From assembly GCF_025567415.1 (NCBI RefSeq), contig NZ_JAOQJV010000018.1, forward strand, positions 1 through 53,583: a DNA stretch of 53,583 nucleotides. Reading direction: 5' to 3'. The position numbers and the translations under genes were made by a program. Positions 23,550-32,533 of the stretch are shown piece after piece; the first letter of the stretch is position 1; every line of letters starts with the position of its first letter. The stretch is from Claveliimonas ammoniilytica (GTDB lineage Bacteria; Bacillota; Clostridia; Lachnospirales; Lachnospiraceae). The notes beneath the pieces were generated by a model. That model was not told the DNA's origin. It saw only the letters and a program-made list of their open reading frames with translations, and did not search any database.

Positions 23550-23686
23550 GAAGGGGATGGAGCAATGCAGAGATTGCGGAGCATATGCGGTTATCCGAGC
23601 GTACAGTCAAACAACATCTGTCTACAGTGTATACGAAGTTAAATATCGATAAGAGAAGTCAGTTGAATGAATATATGCTCAGATAA
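23546..23686 (+). pseudogene. Orphan LuxR-type helix-turn-helix fragment
   Basis: A 46-codon frame reads GWSNAEIAEHMRLSERTVKQ and continues through HLSTVYTKLNIDKRSQLNEY. It is the C-terminal output domain of a NarL/LuxR response regulator with no receiver domain. It overlaps the end of the cupin gene and could only start with GTG (23546), without a ribosome binding site. It is most likely a gene remnant after a deletion. Confidence 0.6.
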
Positions 23687-23707
23687 CGGTGAATAAGAAA
23701 AGTATTA

Positions 23708-24682
23708 TTATCGTATACAGATATACATAAGATAAGCCGCATAAACGACCAACATGAAGATGCCTTCGTTACGTTTAATTGTCTGGGAAGTCCATGCAAA
23801 GACCATGACGATCAGACTCATGATTACCAGAATAATAATGTCGATGATATTCTCCAACAGAAACGCAACCGGACTGATGGACGCTGCGATGCCGAGTACA
23901 AATAAGATGTTGAAAATGTTGGACCCGATGACATTACCAAGTGCCATGTCTACCTCATTCTTGCGTGCTGCAACAATGGAAGTGACAAGTTCCGGAAGGC
24001 TGGTTCCGGTAGCTACGATCGTAAGACCGATCAGTGTCTGGCTGAGACCGAGCCTTGCTGCGATCACAGATGCACCATCTACAACAAAGTCACCGCCGTA
24101 TTTGATGGCGATCATACCACCGACAATGAAGACCAGACATTTCCAGACCGGAAGAATATCAACATCATCTTCAGCAAATTCCTCTTCTTCGGTCATCAGA
24201 CGTTCTTTCACATGCTTTTTACGGGCAGTTCTGGCAGCCTGGATCATCCAGAGGAGATATCCGACAAAGATGATCAGGAGAATCACACCTTCTACGTGTC
24301 CCAGTGTCATGCCGAAGTATCCAAGAAACATCAGCAGGATGGCACAGATAATGGAAAATGGGAATTCTTTCTGTAAAGTATCCTTTTTAATGGTCAGTGG
24401 AGCAAACAGTGCGCAGACTCCGCAGACAACCATCAGATTGAATATATTAGAACCGACTACATTGCTGACAGCCAGAGTGTTATTGCCTGTCAGGGAAGCA
24501 GTTACGCTGACTGCGCATTCCGGGAGGCTGGTACCCATTGCTACGATCGTCATACCGATAATGAGAGACGGTACTTTCAGACGTCTGGCAACGGAAGAGC
24601 TTCCTTCTACAAAATAATCAGCACCTTTGATCAGCAGTACAAAGCCGATCACTAATATAAGAATTTCTTTTAACAGATTCAT
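23708..24682 (-). CDS. Calcium/sodium antiporter (CaCA family, YrbG-like)
   Basis: A 324-residue membrane protein with ten or so helices in two inverted repeats. Each repeat holds the alpha motif: GMTIVAMGTSLPECAVSVTA...NVVGSNIFNL near residues 43-86 and GLTIVATGTSLPELVTSIVA...NVIGSNIFNIL in the second half. An acidic central loop (RLMTEEEEFAEDDVD) separates them. It would exchange Ca2+ for Na+ or H+. The length matches YrbG. A GAGG ribosome binding site and a strong promoter (24743-24771) lie upstream. Confidence 0.95.
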   Translation of the reverse strand: MNLLKEILILVIGFVLLIKGADYFVEGSSSVARRLKVPSLIIGMTIVAMGTSLPECAVSVTASLTGNNTLAVSNVVGSNIFNLMVVCGVCALFAPLTIKKDTLQKEFPFSIICAILLMFLGYFGMTLGHVEGVILLIIFVGYLLWMIQAARTARKKHVKERLMTEEEEFAEDDVDILPVWKCLVFIVGGMIAIKYGGDFVVDGASVIAARLGLSQTLIGLTIVATGTSLPELVTSIVAARKNEVDMALGNVIGSNIFNILFVLGIAASISPVAFLLENIIDIIILVIMSLIVMVFAWTSQTIKRNEGIFMLVVYAAYLMYICIR

Positions 24683-24742
24683 ACAATGACCTCGTTTTCT
24701 TTTCTATAATCCATGCAAATGTAAAAAATGCACATTTACTTA

Positions 24743-24771
24743 ACTATAGTAGAAGGATGAAGGCTTGTCAA
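24743..24771 (-). promoter_or_regulatory. Promoter of the antiporter gene
   Basis: TTGACA, a 17-bp spacer and TATAGT are found on the minus strand about 60 bp before the antiporter start codon. The match to sigma-A consensus is strong. Confidence 0.75.
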
Positions 24772-24806
24772 TGACAGGAAGTATGAAAACGTGTCGAAAA
24801 TGAGGG

Positions 24807-24835
24807 TTGGATTCCAGATACGTTTTTGCTACAAT
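24807..24835 (+). promoter_or_regulatory. Promoter of the EamA transporter operon
   Basis: TTGGAT (24807-24812), a 17-bp spacer and TACAAT (24830-24835) lie 41 bp before the GTG start of the EamA gene. Confidence 0.65.
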
Positions 24836-24876
24836 AAAAGCAGTGTGTAATTACAAAAGAGAGTGAGAGGGTTAAA

Positions 24877-25818
24877 GTGGAAAATACGAACATAGAAATG
24901 TCAGAGAAAATGAGGCGGCGTGAGACCATGCGGGGAACAGTGCTTACATTGATGGGCGGCGTGTTCTGGGGACTTGCAGGCGTCTTTGGCAAGTATTCAT
25001 TTGAACATAAAGGGATGACGGCGCAGTGGCTGGTCAATGTCCGCCTGATCATTGCCGGACTGATACTGTTAGCAACTGTTTATATGAAGCAGAAAAAAGA
25101 TACGTTCCGGGTGTGGAAGAATGTCCGCCATGCGATCCGTATGATTCTGTATGGCGCGATCGGTATTGCTGCTTGCCAGATGACTTATTATATGGCAGTG
25201 GACGATTCCAATGCGGGCATTGCAACAGTGCTTCAATATACGGCACCGGTTATGATCATGGTATATCTGTCCATCCGTAATCGAAAGCTTCCGGAGGTGT
25301 CAGAGCGTGTGGCTCTGATTCTTGCTTTTGGTGGAATTATCCTGCTTGCAACACATGGACATCTGACGGAACTCAGCATTTCTAAGACAACCCTGGTGCT
25401 TGGACTTATGTCGGCAGTGGCAACGGTATTCTATAACCTGCTTCCGGGTAATCTGATGGATGAGTACAGTACGTTTGCAATCGTAGGATGGGGTATGCTC
25501 GTCAGCGGCATCGGTCTGCTTCCATTTGTGAGACCGTGGAATACCACACCGCTTATTACCTGGGACTGGCAGACGTTTCTCTGTACAGGTGTGGTCATTA
25601 TTGTGGGAACAGTACTTTCTTTCGGATGCTACATGGAAGGGGTGCGGCTGATCGGCGGATCCAGAGCGAGTCTGTTTGCATCTGTAGAGCCATTGACAGC
25701 AACGATCGCATCTGTATTATTTATGGGTGTGGCATTTTCGGTGATGGATCTGCTTGGATTCGTCGGTATTATTGGTGCAGTAGTGATATTATCTCTGCCG
25801 AGAAAAGGAAAAGAATAA
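24877..25818 (+). CDS. EamA/DMT family transporter
   Basis: A 313-residue drug/metabolite transporter with ten predicted helices in two EamA repeats. The first holds GTVLTLMGGVFWGLAGVFGKY and ACQMTYYMAVDDSNAGIATVL; the second runs from KTTLVLGLMSAVATVFYNLLP to EPLTATIASVLFMGVAFSVM. The start is GTG at 24877, behind a GAGAGGG site. The substrate is unknown; relatives export amino acids or other small metabolites. The next gene starts directly at the stop codon, so both are co-transcribed. Confidence 0.92.
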   Translation: MENTNIEMSEKMRRRETMRGTVLTLMGGVFWGLAGVFGKYSFEHKGMTAQWLVNVRLIIAGLILLATVYMKQKKDTFRVWKNVRHAIRMILYGAIGIAACQMTYYMAVDDSNAGIATVLQYTAPVMIMVYLSIRNRKLPEVSERVALILAFGGIILLATHGHLTELSISKTTLVLGLMSAVATVFYNLLPGNLMDEYSTFAIVGWGMLVSGIGLLPFVRPWNTTPLITWDWQTFLCTGVVIIVGTVLSFGCYMEGVRLIGGSRASLFASVEPLTATIASVLFMGVAFSVMDLLGFVGIIGAVVILSLPRKGKE

Positions 25819-27138
25819 ATGTACACAGGATATGAGTTTCTCTGGCTCTTCTTCAGCGCCAGCTTCCTTGGCTGGGCACTGGAGACTGCATCGGCAGCGC
25901 TGAGTTGGAGAAAATTTACAAACAGAGGTATTGTCAATGCACCGTTTTGTATCATCTACGGTGTGGCATTGATGGTGATAACGATTTTCTGCCAGGAACT
26001 GCAGGGTTTCTGGCTGTTTGCTGAGTGTATGATTCTGGCTACCGTGATTGAATGGGTGGCAGGTCATATGATTGAGCGAATGTACCATGAGAGATGGTGG
26101 GATTATTCAAATCGTAAATGGAATCTGGACGGTTATATCTGTCTGTCTGCATCTGTATTGTGGGGAGCACTTGGCGCGGTTATGATGCGCTGGGGGAATC
26201 TGCTGCTGGAAGACATCTACCATCTGTTGCCATATACAGTCGGCAGGATAGTGCTATGGGTGCTGGTGGGTGTGCTGGCACTTGATATGGCAGCGACGCT
26301 GATTATTTTGTCAGGACGAAGCCGCAGGATGGAACAGTGGGAAGCAGTTGACTCGTGGCTTACCGGTATCAGTTCTAATCTGGAGAGGAAGATCTATGGA
26401 TGGATCGACCGCCGTATCCGCAGAGCTTATCCGGAGAAAGAAGGTAAACGTGCGGAGATTCTGGCTGAAAAGGCAGAGCGAGATGAGATGTCTTCGACTG
26501 TATTTGCTTATGGCTGCGGATTTTATAAGATTGTCTGGCTGTTTCTGATCGGTGCATTTTTAGGAGACATCGTAGAGACGATATTTTGCAGGATCACCGG
26601 AGGTGTCTGGATGAGCAGGAGCAGTGTGGTCTGGGGACCGTTCAGTGTAGTCTGGGGACTTGGTATTGCGGGCGCAACGATGCTGCTTTACCGGTATCGT
26701 GACAGATCAGATCGATACATATTTATGGCAGGCACTTTTTTGGGAGGAGCGTATGAGTATCTGTGCAGTGTATTCTCAGAGATCGTATTTGGCAAGGTGT
26801 TCTGGGATTACAGCGATATTCCGTTCAATCTGGGCGGCAGGATCAATCTGCTGTATTGCTTTTTCTGGGGCATTGCGGCAGTCGTGTGGCTGAAACTTTT
26901 ATATCCGGTTATTTCCGGTTGGATTGAGAAAATACCGATGAAAATCGGTAAAATTCTGACCGGGATATTGATTGTATTTATGTGTTGTAATATGATAGTT
27001 TCGATCATGGCGTTAGTACGAAGTGATCAGAGAGCACATGGTGTGAAAGCCACATACAGCTGGCAGCAGACGATGGATGAGCGATTTGATGATGCCAGAC
27101 TTCAGCGCATTTACCCGAATGCACTGAAAGTAGAGTAA
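25819..27138 (+). CDS. PF06541 membrane protein with two tandem domains
   Basis: A 439-residue membrane protein. Two copies of the PF06541 (DUF1113, putative type IV ABC permease) fold are recognisable. The first (about 1-160) has FSASFLGWALETASAALSW and WWDYSNRKWNLDGYICLSAS. The second (about 225-385) has FLIGAFLGDIVETIFCRITG and FWDYSDIPFNLGGRINLLYC. An amphipathic charged stretch (RRIRRAYPEKEGKRAEIL) links them. Most family members have one domain, so this is a fused duplication. Its start directly abuts the EamA stop (TAAATG). Function unknown; the ABC link is only nominal. Confidence 0.85.
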   Translation: MYTGYEFLWLFFSASFLGWALETASAALSWRKFTNRGIVNAPFCIIYGVALMVITIFCQELQGFWLFAECMILATVIEWVAGHMIERMYHERWWDYSNRKWNLDGYICLSASVLWGALGAVMMRWGNLLLEDIYHLLPYTVGRIVLWVLVGVLALDMAATLIILSGRSRRMEQWEAVDSWLTGISSNLERKIYGWIDRRIRRAYPEKEGKRAEILAEKAERDEMSSTVFAYGCGFYKIVWLFLIGAFLGDIVETIFCRITGGVWMSRSSVVWGPFSVVWGLGIAGATMLLYRYRDRSDRYIFMAGTFLGGAYEYLCSVFSEIVFGKVFWDYSDIPFNLGGRINLLYCFFWGIAAVVWLKLLYPVISGWIEKIPMKIGKILTGILIVFMCCNMIVSIMALVRSDQRAHGVKATYSWQQTMDERFDDARLQRIYPNALKVE

Positions 27139-27159
27139 CAGAAGACGGAAGGTGATAAG

Positions 27160-28149
27160 ATGGTAACATTGAATGATTATCTCTATTCCGGAAGTACCAT
27201 TTTCCGGATATTGAATAATTACATCAGGGATCTGAGAAAAGATGCCAAGGTTAATCATAATGAGATTGATCTGGTTCACAGTAATTTTCTGATTCATATC
27301 CAGGAAATGCTGGAGCATAATGATTTCCTGACTGCGCAGTCTCAGAAAATACGGGAATTTTATCGATATATGGCGAAGGAATATCCATTTCTTGCATTTA
27401 CTTTCCGGGGGCGGATCAAATCTCTGATCCGGGCAGAAGAGAAGTTTAATGGGTATATTGTGGAATATATCTACGATTATTATGAAAAATACGGCAGTTA
27501 TCCATCTGTGGCTCAGCTGAAAGACAGACTGAGTTGCTTCCGGGATTTTATTGCTTATCGTATTGTCATTTCGTTACCGAAATGTTATTCGGATTCAGAG
27601 GAAGACAGGAAAAAACGGGAATTAGAGTATCTTTATCAGATTGCCAATATTCTGCCGGAGTTTCTGGAAGAACGAGGATTTACTGCGGAGCCTGCAGAGG
27701 GAATCATGGAGAGTACTTCACCGCTTTTAAAAGAGGAGGTCCATCCTTACTATCGGGATTATATTTCTCATAATGGGGTCAATGAGTACCAATCGTTGCA
27801 TATTACATTCTATGATAACAGTTCCAGAAGTTATGCGGAGGTACAGCTCCGGACGAAGGAAATGGACGATGTGGCGGAGATCGGTTCGGCGAATCACAGA
27901 CTCTATGAAAAGACTCAGGAAAAAGACCGATCCAGAAGAGAGGCGATCCCGGAAGGTGAATGCAGGTATTTTGATGATGCTTACGAACGTGGCATGAAAC
28001 TTCTGAATCTTCAAATGAAAGATCTCGATGTGAATATGTTTGCAGCCACGGATAACAGCCATGTAAATGACGGATGCGGACTGTATCGGGGACGCTTGAT
28101 CCTGCCGTATGAGCATTTGTCCAGATTTCAGACGGATTCAGAAGAATAG
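27160..28149 (+). CDS. RelA/SpoT-type (p)ppGpp synthetase-domain protein
   Basis: A 329-residue soluble protein. The synthetase fold spans about residues 75-250: TFRGRIKSLIRAEEKF (substrate-binding basic segment), LKDRLSCFRDFIAYRIVI (catalytic Asp region), NEYQSLHITF (Tyr about 210) and EVQLRTKEMDDVAEIGSANH, which resembles the AExGxAAH motif of long RelA/SpoT enzymes. No HD hydrolase or regulatory TGS/ACT domain is present. A helical N-terminal region (1-70) and a C-terminal extension are specific to it. It may make (p)ppGpp or another pyrophosphorylated nucleotide. A GGAAGGTGATAAG site precedes the ATG. Confidence 0.85.
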   Translation: MVTLNDYLYSGSTIFRILNNYIRDLRKDAKVNHNEIDLVHSNFLIHIQEMLEHNDFLTAQSQKIREFYRYMAKEYPFLAFTFRGRIKSLIRAEEKFNGYIVEYIYDYYEKYGSYPSVAQLKDRLSCFRDFIAYRIVISLPKCYSDSEEDRKKRELEYLYQIANILPEFLEERGFTAEPAEGIMESTSPLLKEEVHPYYRDYISHNGVNEYQSLHITFYDNSSRSYAEVQLRTKEMDDVAEIGSANHRLYEKTQEKDRSRREAIPEGECRYFDDAYERGMKLLNLQMKDLDVNMFAATDNSHVNDGCGLYRGRLILPYEHLSRFQTDSEE

Positions 28150-28181
28150 AGGATAGATATTACATAAAGGAGGCAATATAG

Positions 28182-28799
28182 ATGAAAGTATTAATGATCA
28201 ACGGAAGCCCGCACAAAGAGGGTAATACAGCCACAGCGCTGCAGGAAATGAAGAAGGTATTTGAGCAGGAGGGAATCGAGGCAGAGATCGTGAATATTGG
28301 TAATGATGCCATTCGCGGATGCGTTGCCTGTGGAGCTTGTCGTAAGCTTGGTAAATGTGTATATGACGATCTGGTAAATGAGATTGCACCGAAGTTTGAG
28401 GAGGCAGACGGACTGGTTGTAGGAAGTCCGGTGTATTATGCATCTGCCAATGCATCTCTGGTTGCGGTTCTTGACCGTTTGTTCCACAGCACCGGGTTTG
28501 TCAAAACCATGAAGGTGGGGGCCGGCGTAGTAGTAGCAAGACGAGGTGGATTATCAGCAACATTCGATGAGCTGAATAAGTATTTTACCATCTCAGGTAT
28601 GCCGGTTGCGTCCAGCCAGTACTGGAACAGTGTACATGGTGCAGCACCGGGAGAGGCAAGCAGGGATCTGGAAGGAATGCAGACCATGCGCGTACTTGCA
28701 CGGAATATGACATTCTTGATGAAGAGTATCCAGCTTGGAAAAGAGAAATTCGGACTGCCGGAGACAGAGCCGAAGACACCGACCAATTTTATACGGTAA
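28182..28799 (+). CDS. Flavodoxin-fold NAD(P)H-dependent oxidoreductase
   Basis: A 205-residue flavoprotein. LMINGSPHKEGNTATAL is the FMN-phosphate loop. CVACGACRKLGKCVYDD gives a cysteine cluster typical of iron-sulfur flavoproteins and related reductases, and GSPVYYASANASL binds the flavin ring. The usual partner is NAD(P)H or ferredoxin; the physiological substrate is unknown. AAAGGAGGCAATATAG precedes the ATG. It is followed directly by a bidirectional terminator shared with trpS. Confidence 0.92.
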   Translation: MKVLMINGSPHKEGNTATALQEMKKVFEQEGIEAEIVNIGNDAIRGCVACGACRKLGKCVYDDLVNEIAPKFEEADGLVVGSPVYYASANASLVAVLDRLFHSTGFVKTMKVGAGVVVARRGGLSATFDELNKYFTISGMPVASSQYWNSVHGAAPGEASRDLEGMQTMRVLARNMTFLMKSIQLGKEKFGLPETEPKTPTNFIR

Positions 28800-28810
28800 G
28801 AGATTACGAA

Positions 28811-28848
28811 AGCCATCGGCAGATTCTATTGAATGCCGATGGCTTTTA
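28811..28848. terminator. Bidirectional terminator
   Basis: AGCCATCGGCA and TGCCGATGGCT form a perfect 11-bp stem, followed by TTTTATA on the plus strand and TTTCG on the minus strand. It separates the flavoprotein gene from the convergent trpS. Confidence 0.9.
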
Positions 28849-28863
28849 TAAGTACTTTTGAAT

Positions 28864-29925
28864 TTATTTCAGTAAGTTACTGTCCTCAAAGTAGTCGATC
28901 TTCATAGCGTGACGTACATCATGAAGTGTAGAAGCTGCAGTTTCGCGGGCTTTTTCACTGCCGACTCTCAGAAGATCATATACATCTTCAATGCGTGACT
29001 CCCACATCTTACGGCGCTCACGGATCGGAGCAAGCTCAGCCTGAAGAACGTTATTCAGGAACTTCTTGACTTTAACATCACCAAGTCCACCTCTGGAGTA
29101 GTGAGCCTTAAGCTCGTCCAGATTCTGATACTCTGGCAGAAACTCTGCAAAATGCTCTGGGCGGCTGAATGCATCCAGATAGATAAATACCGGATTGCCT
29201 TCTACCTGTCCCGGATCTTCGACACGAAGGTGGTTCGGATCTGTGAACATGGACATGACCTTCTTACGGATGTCATCCGCTTCGTCAGACAGATAGATGC
29301 AGTTGCCGAGAGATTTGCTCATCTTGGCTTTGCCATCGATACCTGGCAGACGGAGACATGCCTGATTGTCCGGAAGTACGATCTTAGGATCTGTCAGAGT
29401 CTCGCCGTATACGCTGTTGAATTTGTGAACGATTTCCTTACACTGCTCGATCATTGGCATCTGGTCTTCACCAACCGGAACAGCAGTTGCACGGAATGCA
29501 GTAATATCGGCTGCCTGACTGATCGGATAGCAGAAGAAACCAACCGGAATGCTGGCTTCAAAGTTACGCTGCTGGATCTCAGCCTTTACCGTAGGGTTAC
29601 GCTGTACACGGGATACAGTCACCAGGTTCATATAATAAAAACTAAGCTCTGTAAGCTCCGGAACCATGGACTGGATGAAAATAGTAGCCTTCTCAGGATC
29701 AATACCGCATGCCAGATAATCCAGTGCAACCTGAAGAATATTCTGGCGAACTTTCTCCGGATGCTCAGCGTTGTCTGTCAGAGCCTGTGCGTCGGCGATC
29801 ATGATGTAAATCTCATCGAACTTTCCTGAATTCTGAAGCTTGACACGTTCTTTCAGTGAACCTACATAGTGTCCTACATGGAGACGCCCGGTCGGACGGT
29901 CTCCCGTTAAGATAACCTGTTTCAT
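28864..29925 (-). CDS. Tryptophanyl-tRNA synthetase
   Basis: A 353-residue class I synthetase that charges tRNA-Trp. The HIGH-type motif appears as TGDRPTGRLHVGHYVGS near residue 8, and KMSKSLGN is the second signature. PVGEDQMPMIEQ and the C-terminal anticodon-binding helices complete the protein. The start at 29925 is chosen because AAAGGAATTT precedes it; the frame is open upstream to 29958 but lacks a site. A strong promoter lies at 29977-30006. I see no T-box leader in the short 5' region, which is notable because clostridial trpS genes often carry one. Confidence 0.97.
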   Translation of the reverse strand: MKQVILTGDRPTGRLHVGHYVGSLKERVKLQNSGKFDEIYIMIADAQALTDNAEHPEKVRQNILQVALDYLACGIDPEKATIFIQSMVPELTELSFYYMNLVTVSRVQRNPTVKAEIQQRNFEASIPVGFFCYPISQAADITAFRATAVPVGEDQMPMIEQCKEIVHKFNSVYGETLTDPKIVLPDNQACLRLPGIDGKAKMSKSLGNCIYLSDEADDIRKKVMSMFTDPNHLRVEDPGQVEGNPVFIYLDAFSRPEHFAEFLPEYQNLDELKAHYSRGGLGDVKVKKFLNNVLQAELAPIRERRKMWESRIEDVYDLLRVGSEKARETAASTLHDVRHAMKIDYFEDSNLLK

Positions 29926-29976
29926 AATTATTAAATTCCTTTCAGAAAAAAAGTACAATTAAAATGCCTAAATCTT

Positions 29977-30006
29977 ATTATATCTGTGCTGTACTGGGGT
30001 TGTCAA
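29977..30006 (-). promoter_or_regulatory. trpS promoter
   Basis: On the minus strand TTGACA and TATAAT are separated by 18 bp, about 50 bp before the trpS start codon. The leader is too short for a T-box. Confidence 0.75.
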
Positions 30007-30080
30007 TAATTGGTGTTGATATTATCGCTTTAATAGTGTAAAGTATTGATATATCTATGTGAAAGAGAGAGGTTTGTATA

Positions 30081-31478
30081 ATGAAAATAGTGTATTGGAT
30101 ATATAATTTCCTATGGGGAGACTTGTTAAAGATTCCGCTTCCCGGAGGAAATTCAGTGGCGCTGTCTCTGCTGGTACTGATTCTTGTTCCAGCTGGAATC
30201 TTCTTTATGATAAGGACAAGGTTTCTGCCGATCCGTCTTTTTCCGGATATGATTAAGATTACCGTATCCACGGAGAAGAAATCGGATGGACTCTCCGGAC
30301 TGCAGGCATTGATCGTATCAACGGCCACCAGAGTCGGCATGGGAAATCTGGTAGGTGTTGTAGCGGCTGTGTCAGCAGGAGGTGCCGGTGCCGTATTCTG
30401 GATGTGGGTAACCGCAATTGTGGGTTCGGCTACTGCATTTATTGAGGCAACGTTGGCACAGATATACAAAGAAAAAGATCCGCTTTATGGCGGTTATAGG
30501 GGAGGCCCGGCATATTTTCTGCATTCTCTTGCAGAACGTGTACGGGGAAAGAAGCTGAAACGATCTGTACTGGCCGTACTGTTTGCCATTTCCGGATTGA
30601 TCTGCTGGTGTGGAATCAGTCAGGTGATCGGTAATTCGGTATCCACTTCATTGAAAAATGCATTTCATATTCCGACACTTTGGACAGCCGTTGCATTGAC
30701 TATAGTGTCAGCGGTGATCGTACTTCGGAAGAATGCGACGGTAAAAGTACTGGATGTGGTAGTTCCGATTATGGCTGGATGCTATTTCTTTGTAACGGTA
30801 TTTATCATTTTGAAAAATGTGGGACAGCTTCCGGCAATCTTTGAACGGATCTTTGCAGAGGCATTTGGCATTCGTCAGGTAGCAGCGGGCGGCTTTGGTG
30901 CTGTGATCATGAATGGAGTTAAACGTGGACTGTTTTCAAATGAAGCAGGATCCGGTTCGGCACCGTGCGCGGCAGCAGCGGCAGATATCGATCATCCGAC
31001 AAAGGAAGGATTGTTACAGGCATTGGGCGTGTTTATTGATACACTGGTGATCTGCAGCTGCTCAGCCATGCTGATGCTTCTGGCACCGGAAGAGACCGTA
31101 AGCGGACTGGCAGGTATGGATCTGCTGCAGTCTGCTATGGAATATCATATGGGACAGGCCGGTGTTGTATTTATTGCCGTGATGCTGTTGCTGTTCAGCT
31201 TTTCAACGTTTATTGGAATTCTGTTTTATGCGCGCAGCAATGTGGCGTATCTGTTTGGCGATAATTGGCTGTCTCAGACATTGTATAAGATTTTGGCACT
31301 GGTGATGCTATTCGTCGGATGCCAGGCAGCATATACCTTTGTATGGGATCTTGGCGATGTGGGAATCGGTCTTATGACAATATTTAATATGATAGCGTTA
31401 TTCCCATTATCGAAGGAAGCGATCGCATCGTTGAAAGACTATGAGACGAAGAAGAAAAAAGGAGAACTATCCTTATGA
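30081..31478 (+). CDS. Alanine/glycine:sodium symporter (AGCS family)
   Basis: A 465-residue membrane protein with about ten helices. The AGCS signature is clear in ALIVSTATRVGMGNLVGVVA followed by AVSAGGAGAVFWMWVTAIVG, and the second half has VKRGLFSNEAGSGSAP, the conserved SNEAG motif. It would import alanine, glycine or a related amino acid with Na+. The LysR gene overlaps its stop by 4 bp and probably regulates this operon. A second AGCS gene lies at 40.9 kb. Confidence 0.94.
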   Translation: MKIVYWIYNFLWGDLLKIPLPGGNSVALSLLVLILVPAGIFFMIRTRFLPIRLFPDMIKITVSTEKKSDGLSGLQALIVSTATRVGMGNLVGVVAAVSAGGAGAVFWMWVTAIVGSATAFIEATLAQIYKEKDPLYGGYRGGPAYFLHSLAERVRGKKLKRSVLAVLFAISGLICWCGISQVIGNSVSTSLKNAFHIPTLWTAVALTIVSAVIVLRKNATVKVLDVVVPIMAGCYFFVTVFIILKNVGQLPAIFERIFAEAFGIRQVAAGGFGAVIMNGVKRGLFSNEAGSGSAPCAAAAADIDHPTKEGLLQALGVFIDTLVICSCSAMLMLLAPEETVSGLAGMDLLQSAMEYHMGQAGVVFIAVMLLLFSFSTFIGILFYARSNVAYLFGDNWLSQTLYKILALVMLFVGCQAAYTFVWDLGDVGIGLMTIFNMIALFPLSKEAIASLKDYETKKKKGELSL

Positions 31479-32437
31479 TCAATCATTTGAATCTGGTGTA
31501 TTTTATTACAGCGGCAAGAGAATTGAATTTTACCAGGGCGGCAGAGAAGTTATTTATCAGCCAGCAGGCATTGAGTAATCATATTGCTTCGCTGGAGAAG
31601 GATGTAGGGATCTCTCTGATTGACCGGAAGACTCCGATGAAGCTTACAGCAGCGGGAGAGATCTTCTATAAATATGCGGTTCAGATGGAGGACAGCTATC
31701 AGGCAATGTTGCAGGAGATCAGCGAAGTTAAGGAAGAAAAGCGTGGCGAGCTGACCATCGGTATTTCGCACACCAGAGGCCGGCTGATCCTGCCGAAAGT
31801 ATTACCGGAGTTCATGGAGCAGTATCCGTTAATTGAGGTGCATATTCTGGAGGGCAATACCAGGGAACTGTGGGAGGCACTGCGGGATGAGACGATTGAT
31901 ATGGCGGTAGGACCATGCACAGAAGATGCTAAAGATATGGTATTCACGGAACTGGCGGAAGAGGATGTGGTGCTTGCTATCTCCGAGGATCTGTTCAAGA
32001 AGCTGCCAAAGGAGAAAGCAGATTACATTCGGAATACATTGATCCAGACAGGTAAGATCAGCTGCCTGAAAGATATGTCCTTTTTGTTAAATAAAGAAGG
32101 CAATATTTCCAGAGATGTTGCAGATGAGATCTTCAAAGAGGAAAATATGAAGCCGCATACAGTGGTAGAGACGGAGAATATTGAGACGGTAGGTGAAATG
32201 TGTGCGGCGGGCATCGGTGTTGCATTTTATCCGACGTCACTTCTTCATACGCTGCTTATGGATAACAGTCTCGGAGAACTGCAGCTTTTTAGGCTGAAAT
32301 ATCCATGGACACATATGGAAGTATCCGTGGTATACCGCAAGGGAAAATACGTGACGAAGGCAATGCATGAACTGATTCAAATTATGAAAAAAGAGGTCAG
32401 AAAGCAATATGATCCATCTACAATAAAAATGTTGTAG
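31475..32437 (+). CDS. LysR family transcriptional regulator
   Basis: A 320-residue regulator. The N-terminal winged helix (residues 1-60) is classical: YFITAARELNFTRAAEKLF and SQQALSNHIASLEKDVGISL. An effector-binding domain of two Rossmann-like lobes follows (about 90-300; RGELTIGISHTRGRLILP and the later GIGVAFYP). The start codon overlaps the stop of the AGCS carrier (ATGA), behind AAGGAGAAC. Co-transcription suggests it controls carrier expression in response to an amino acid; the effector is unknown. Confidence 0.93.
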   Translation: MINHLNLVYFITAARELNFTRAAEKLFISQQALSNHIASLEKDVGISLIDRKTPMKLTAAGEIFYKYAVQMEDSYQAMLQEISEVKEEKRGELTIGISHTRGRLILPKVLPEFMEQYPLIEVHILEGNTRELWEALRDETIDMAVGPCTEDAKDMVFTELAEEDVVLAISEDLFKKLPKEKADYIRNTLIQTGKISCLKDMSFLLNKEGNISRDVADEIFKEENMKPHTVVETENIETVGEMCAAGIGVAFYPTSLLHTLLMDNSLGELQLFRLKYPWTHMEVSVVYRKGKYVTKAMHELIQIMKKEVRKQYDPSTIKML

Positions 32438-32533
32438 CGTGGACTAGGATAAAACTGTTTCACAATAGAAAGAATGTGTATTACTCTAGTATATAGGAAG
32501 AGAAAGTATGGATTCCAGAGAGGTGGAACGGTT

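Noticed and set aside
23754..24617. 287-codon open frame on the plus strand
   Set aside because: It is antisense to the calcium/sodium antiporter gene, has no ribosome binding site and translates to a Met/Arg/Ser-rich sequence without a family.
29101..29829. 242-codon open frame on the plus strand
   Set aside because: It is antisense to trpS; the minus-strand protein has all synthetase motifs and this frame has none.
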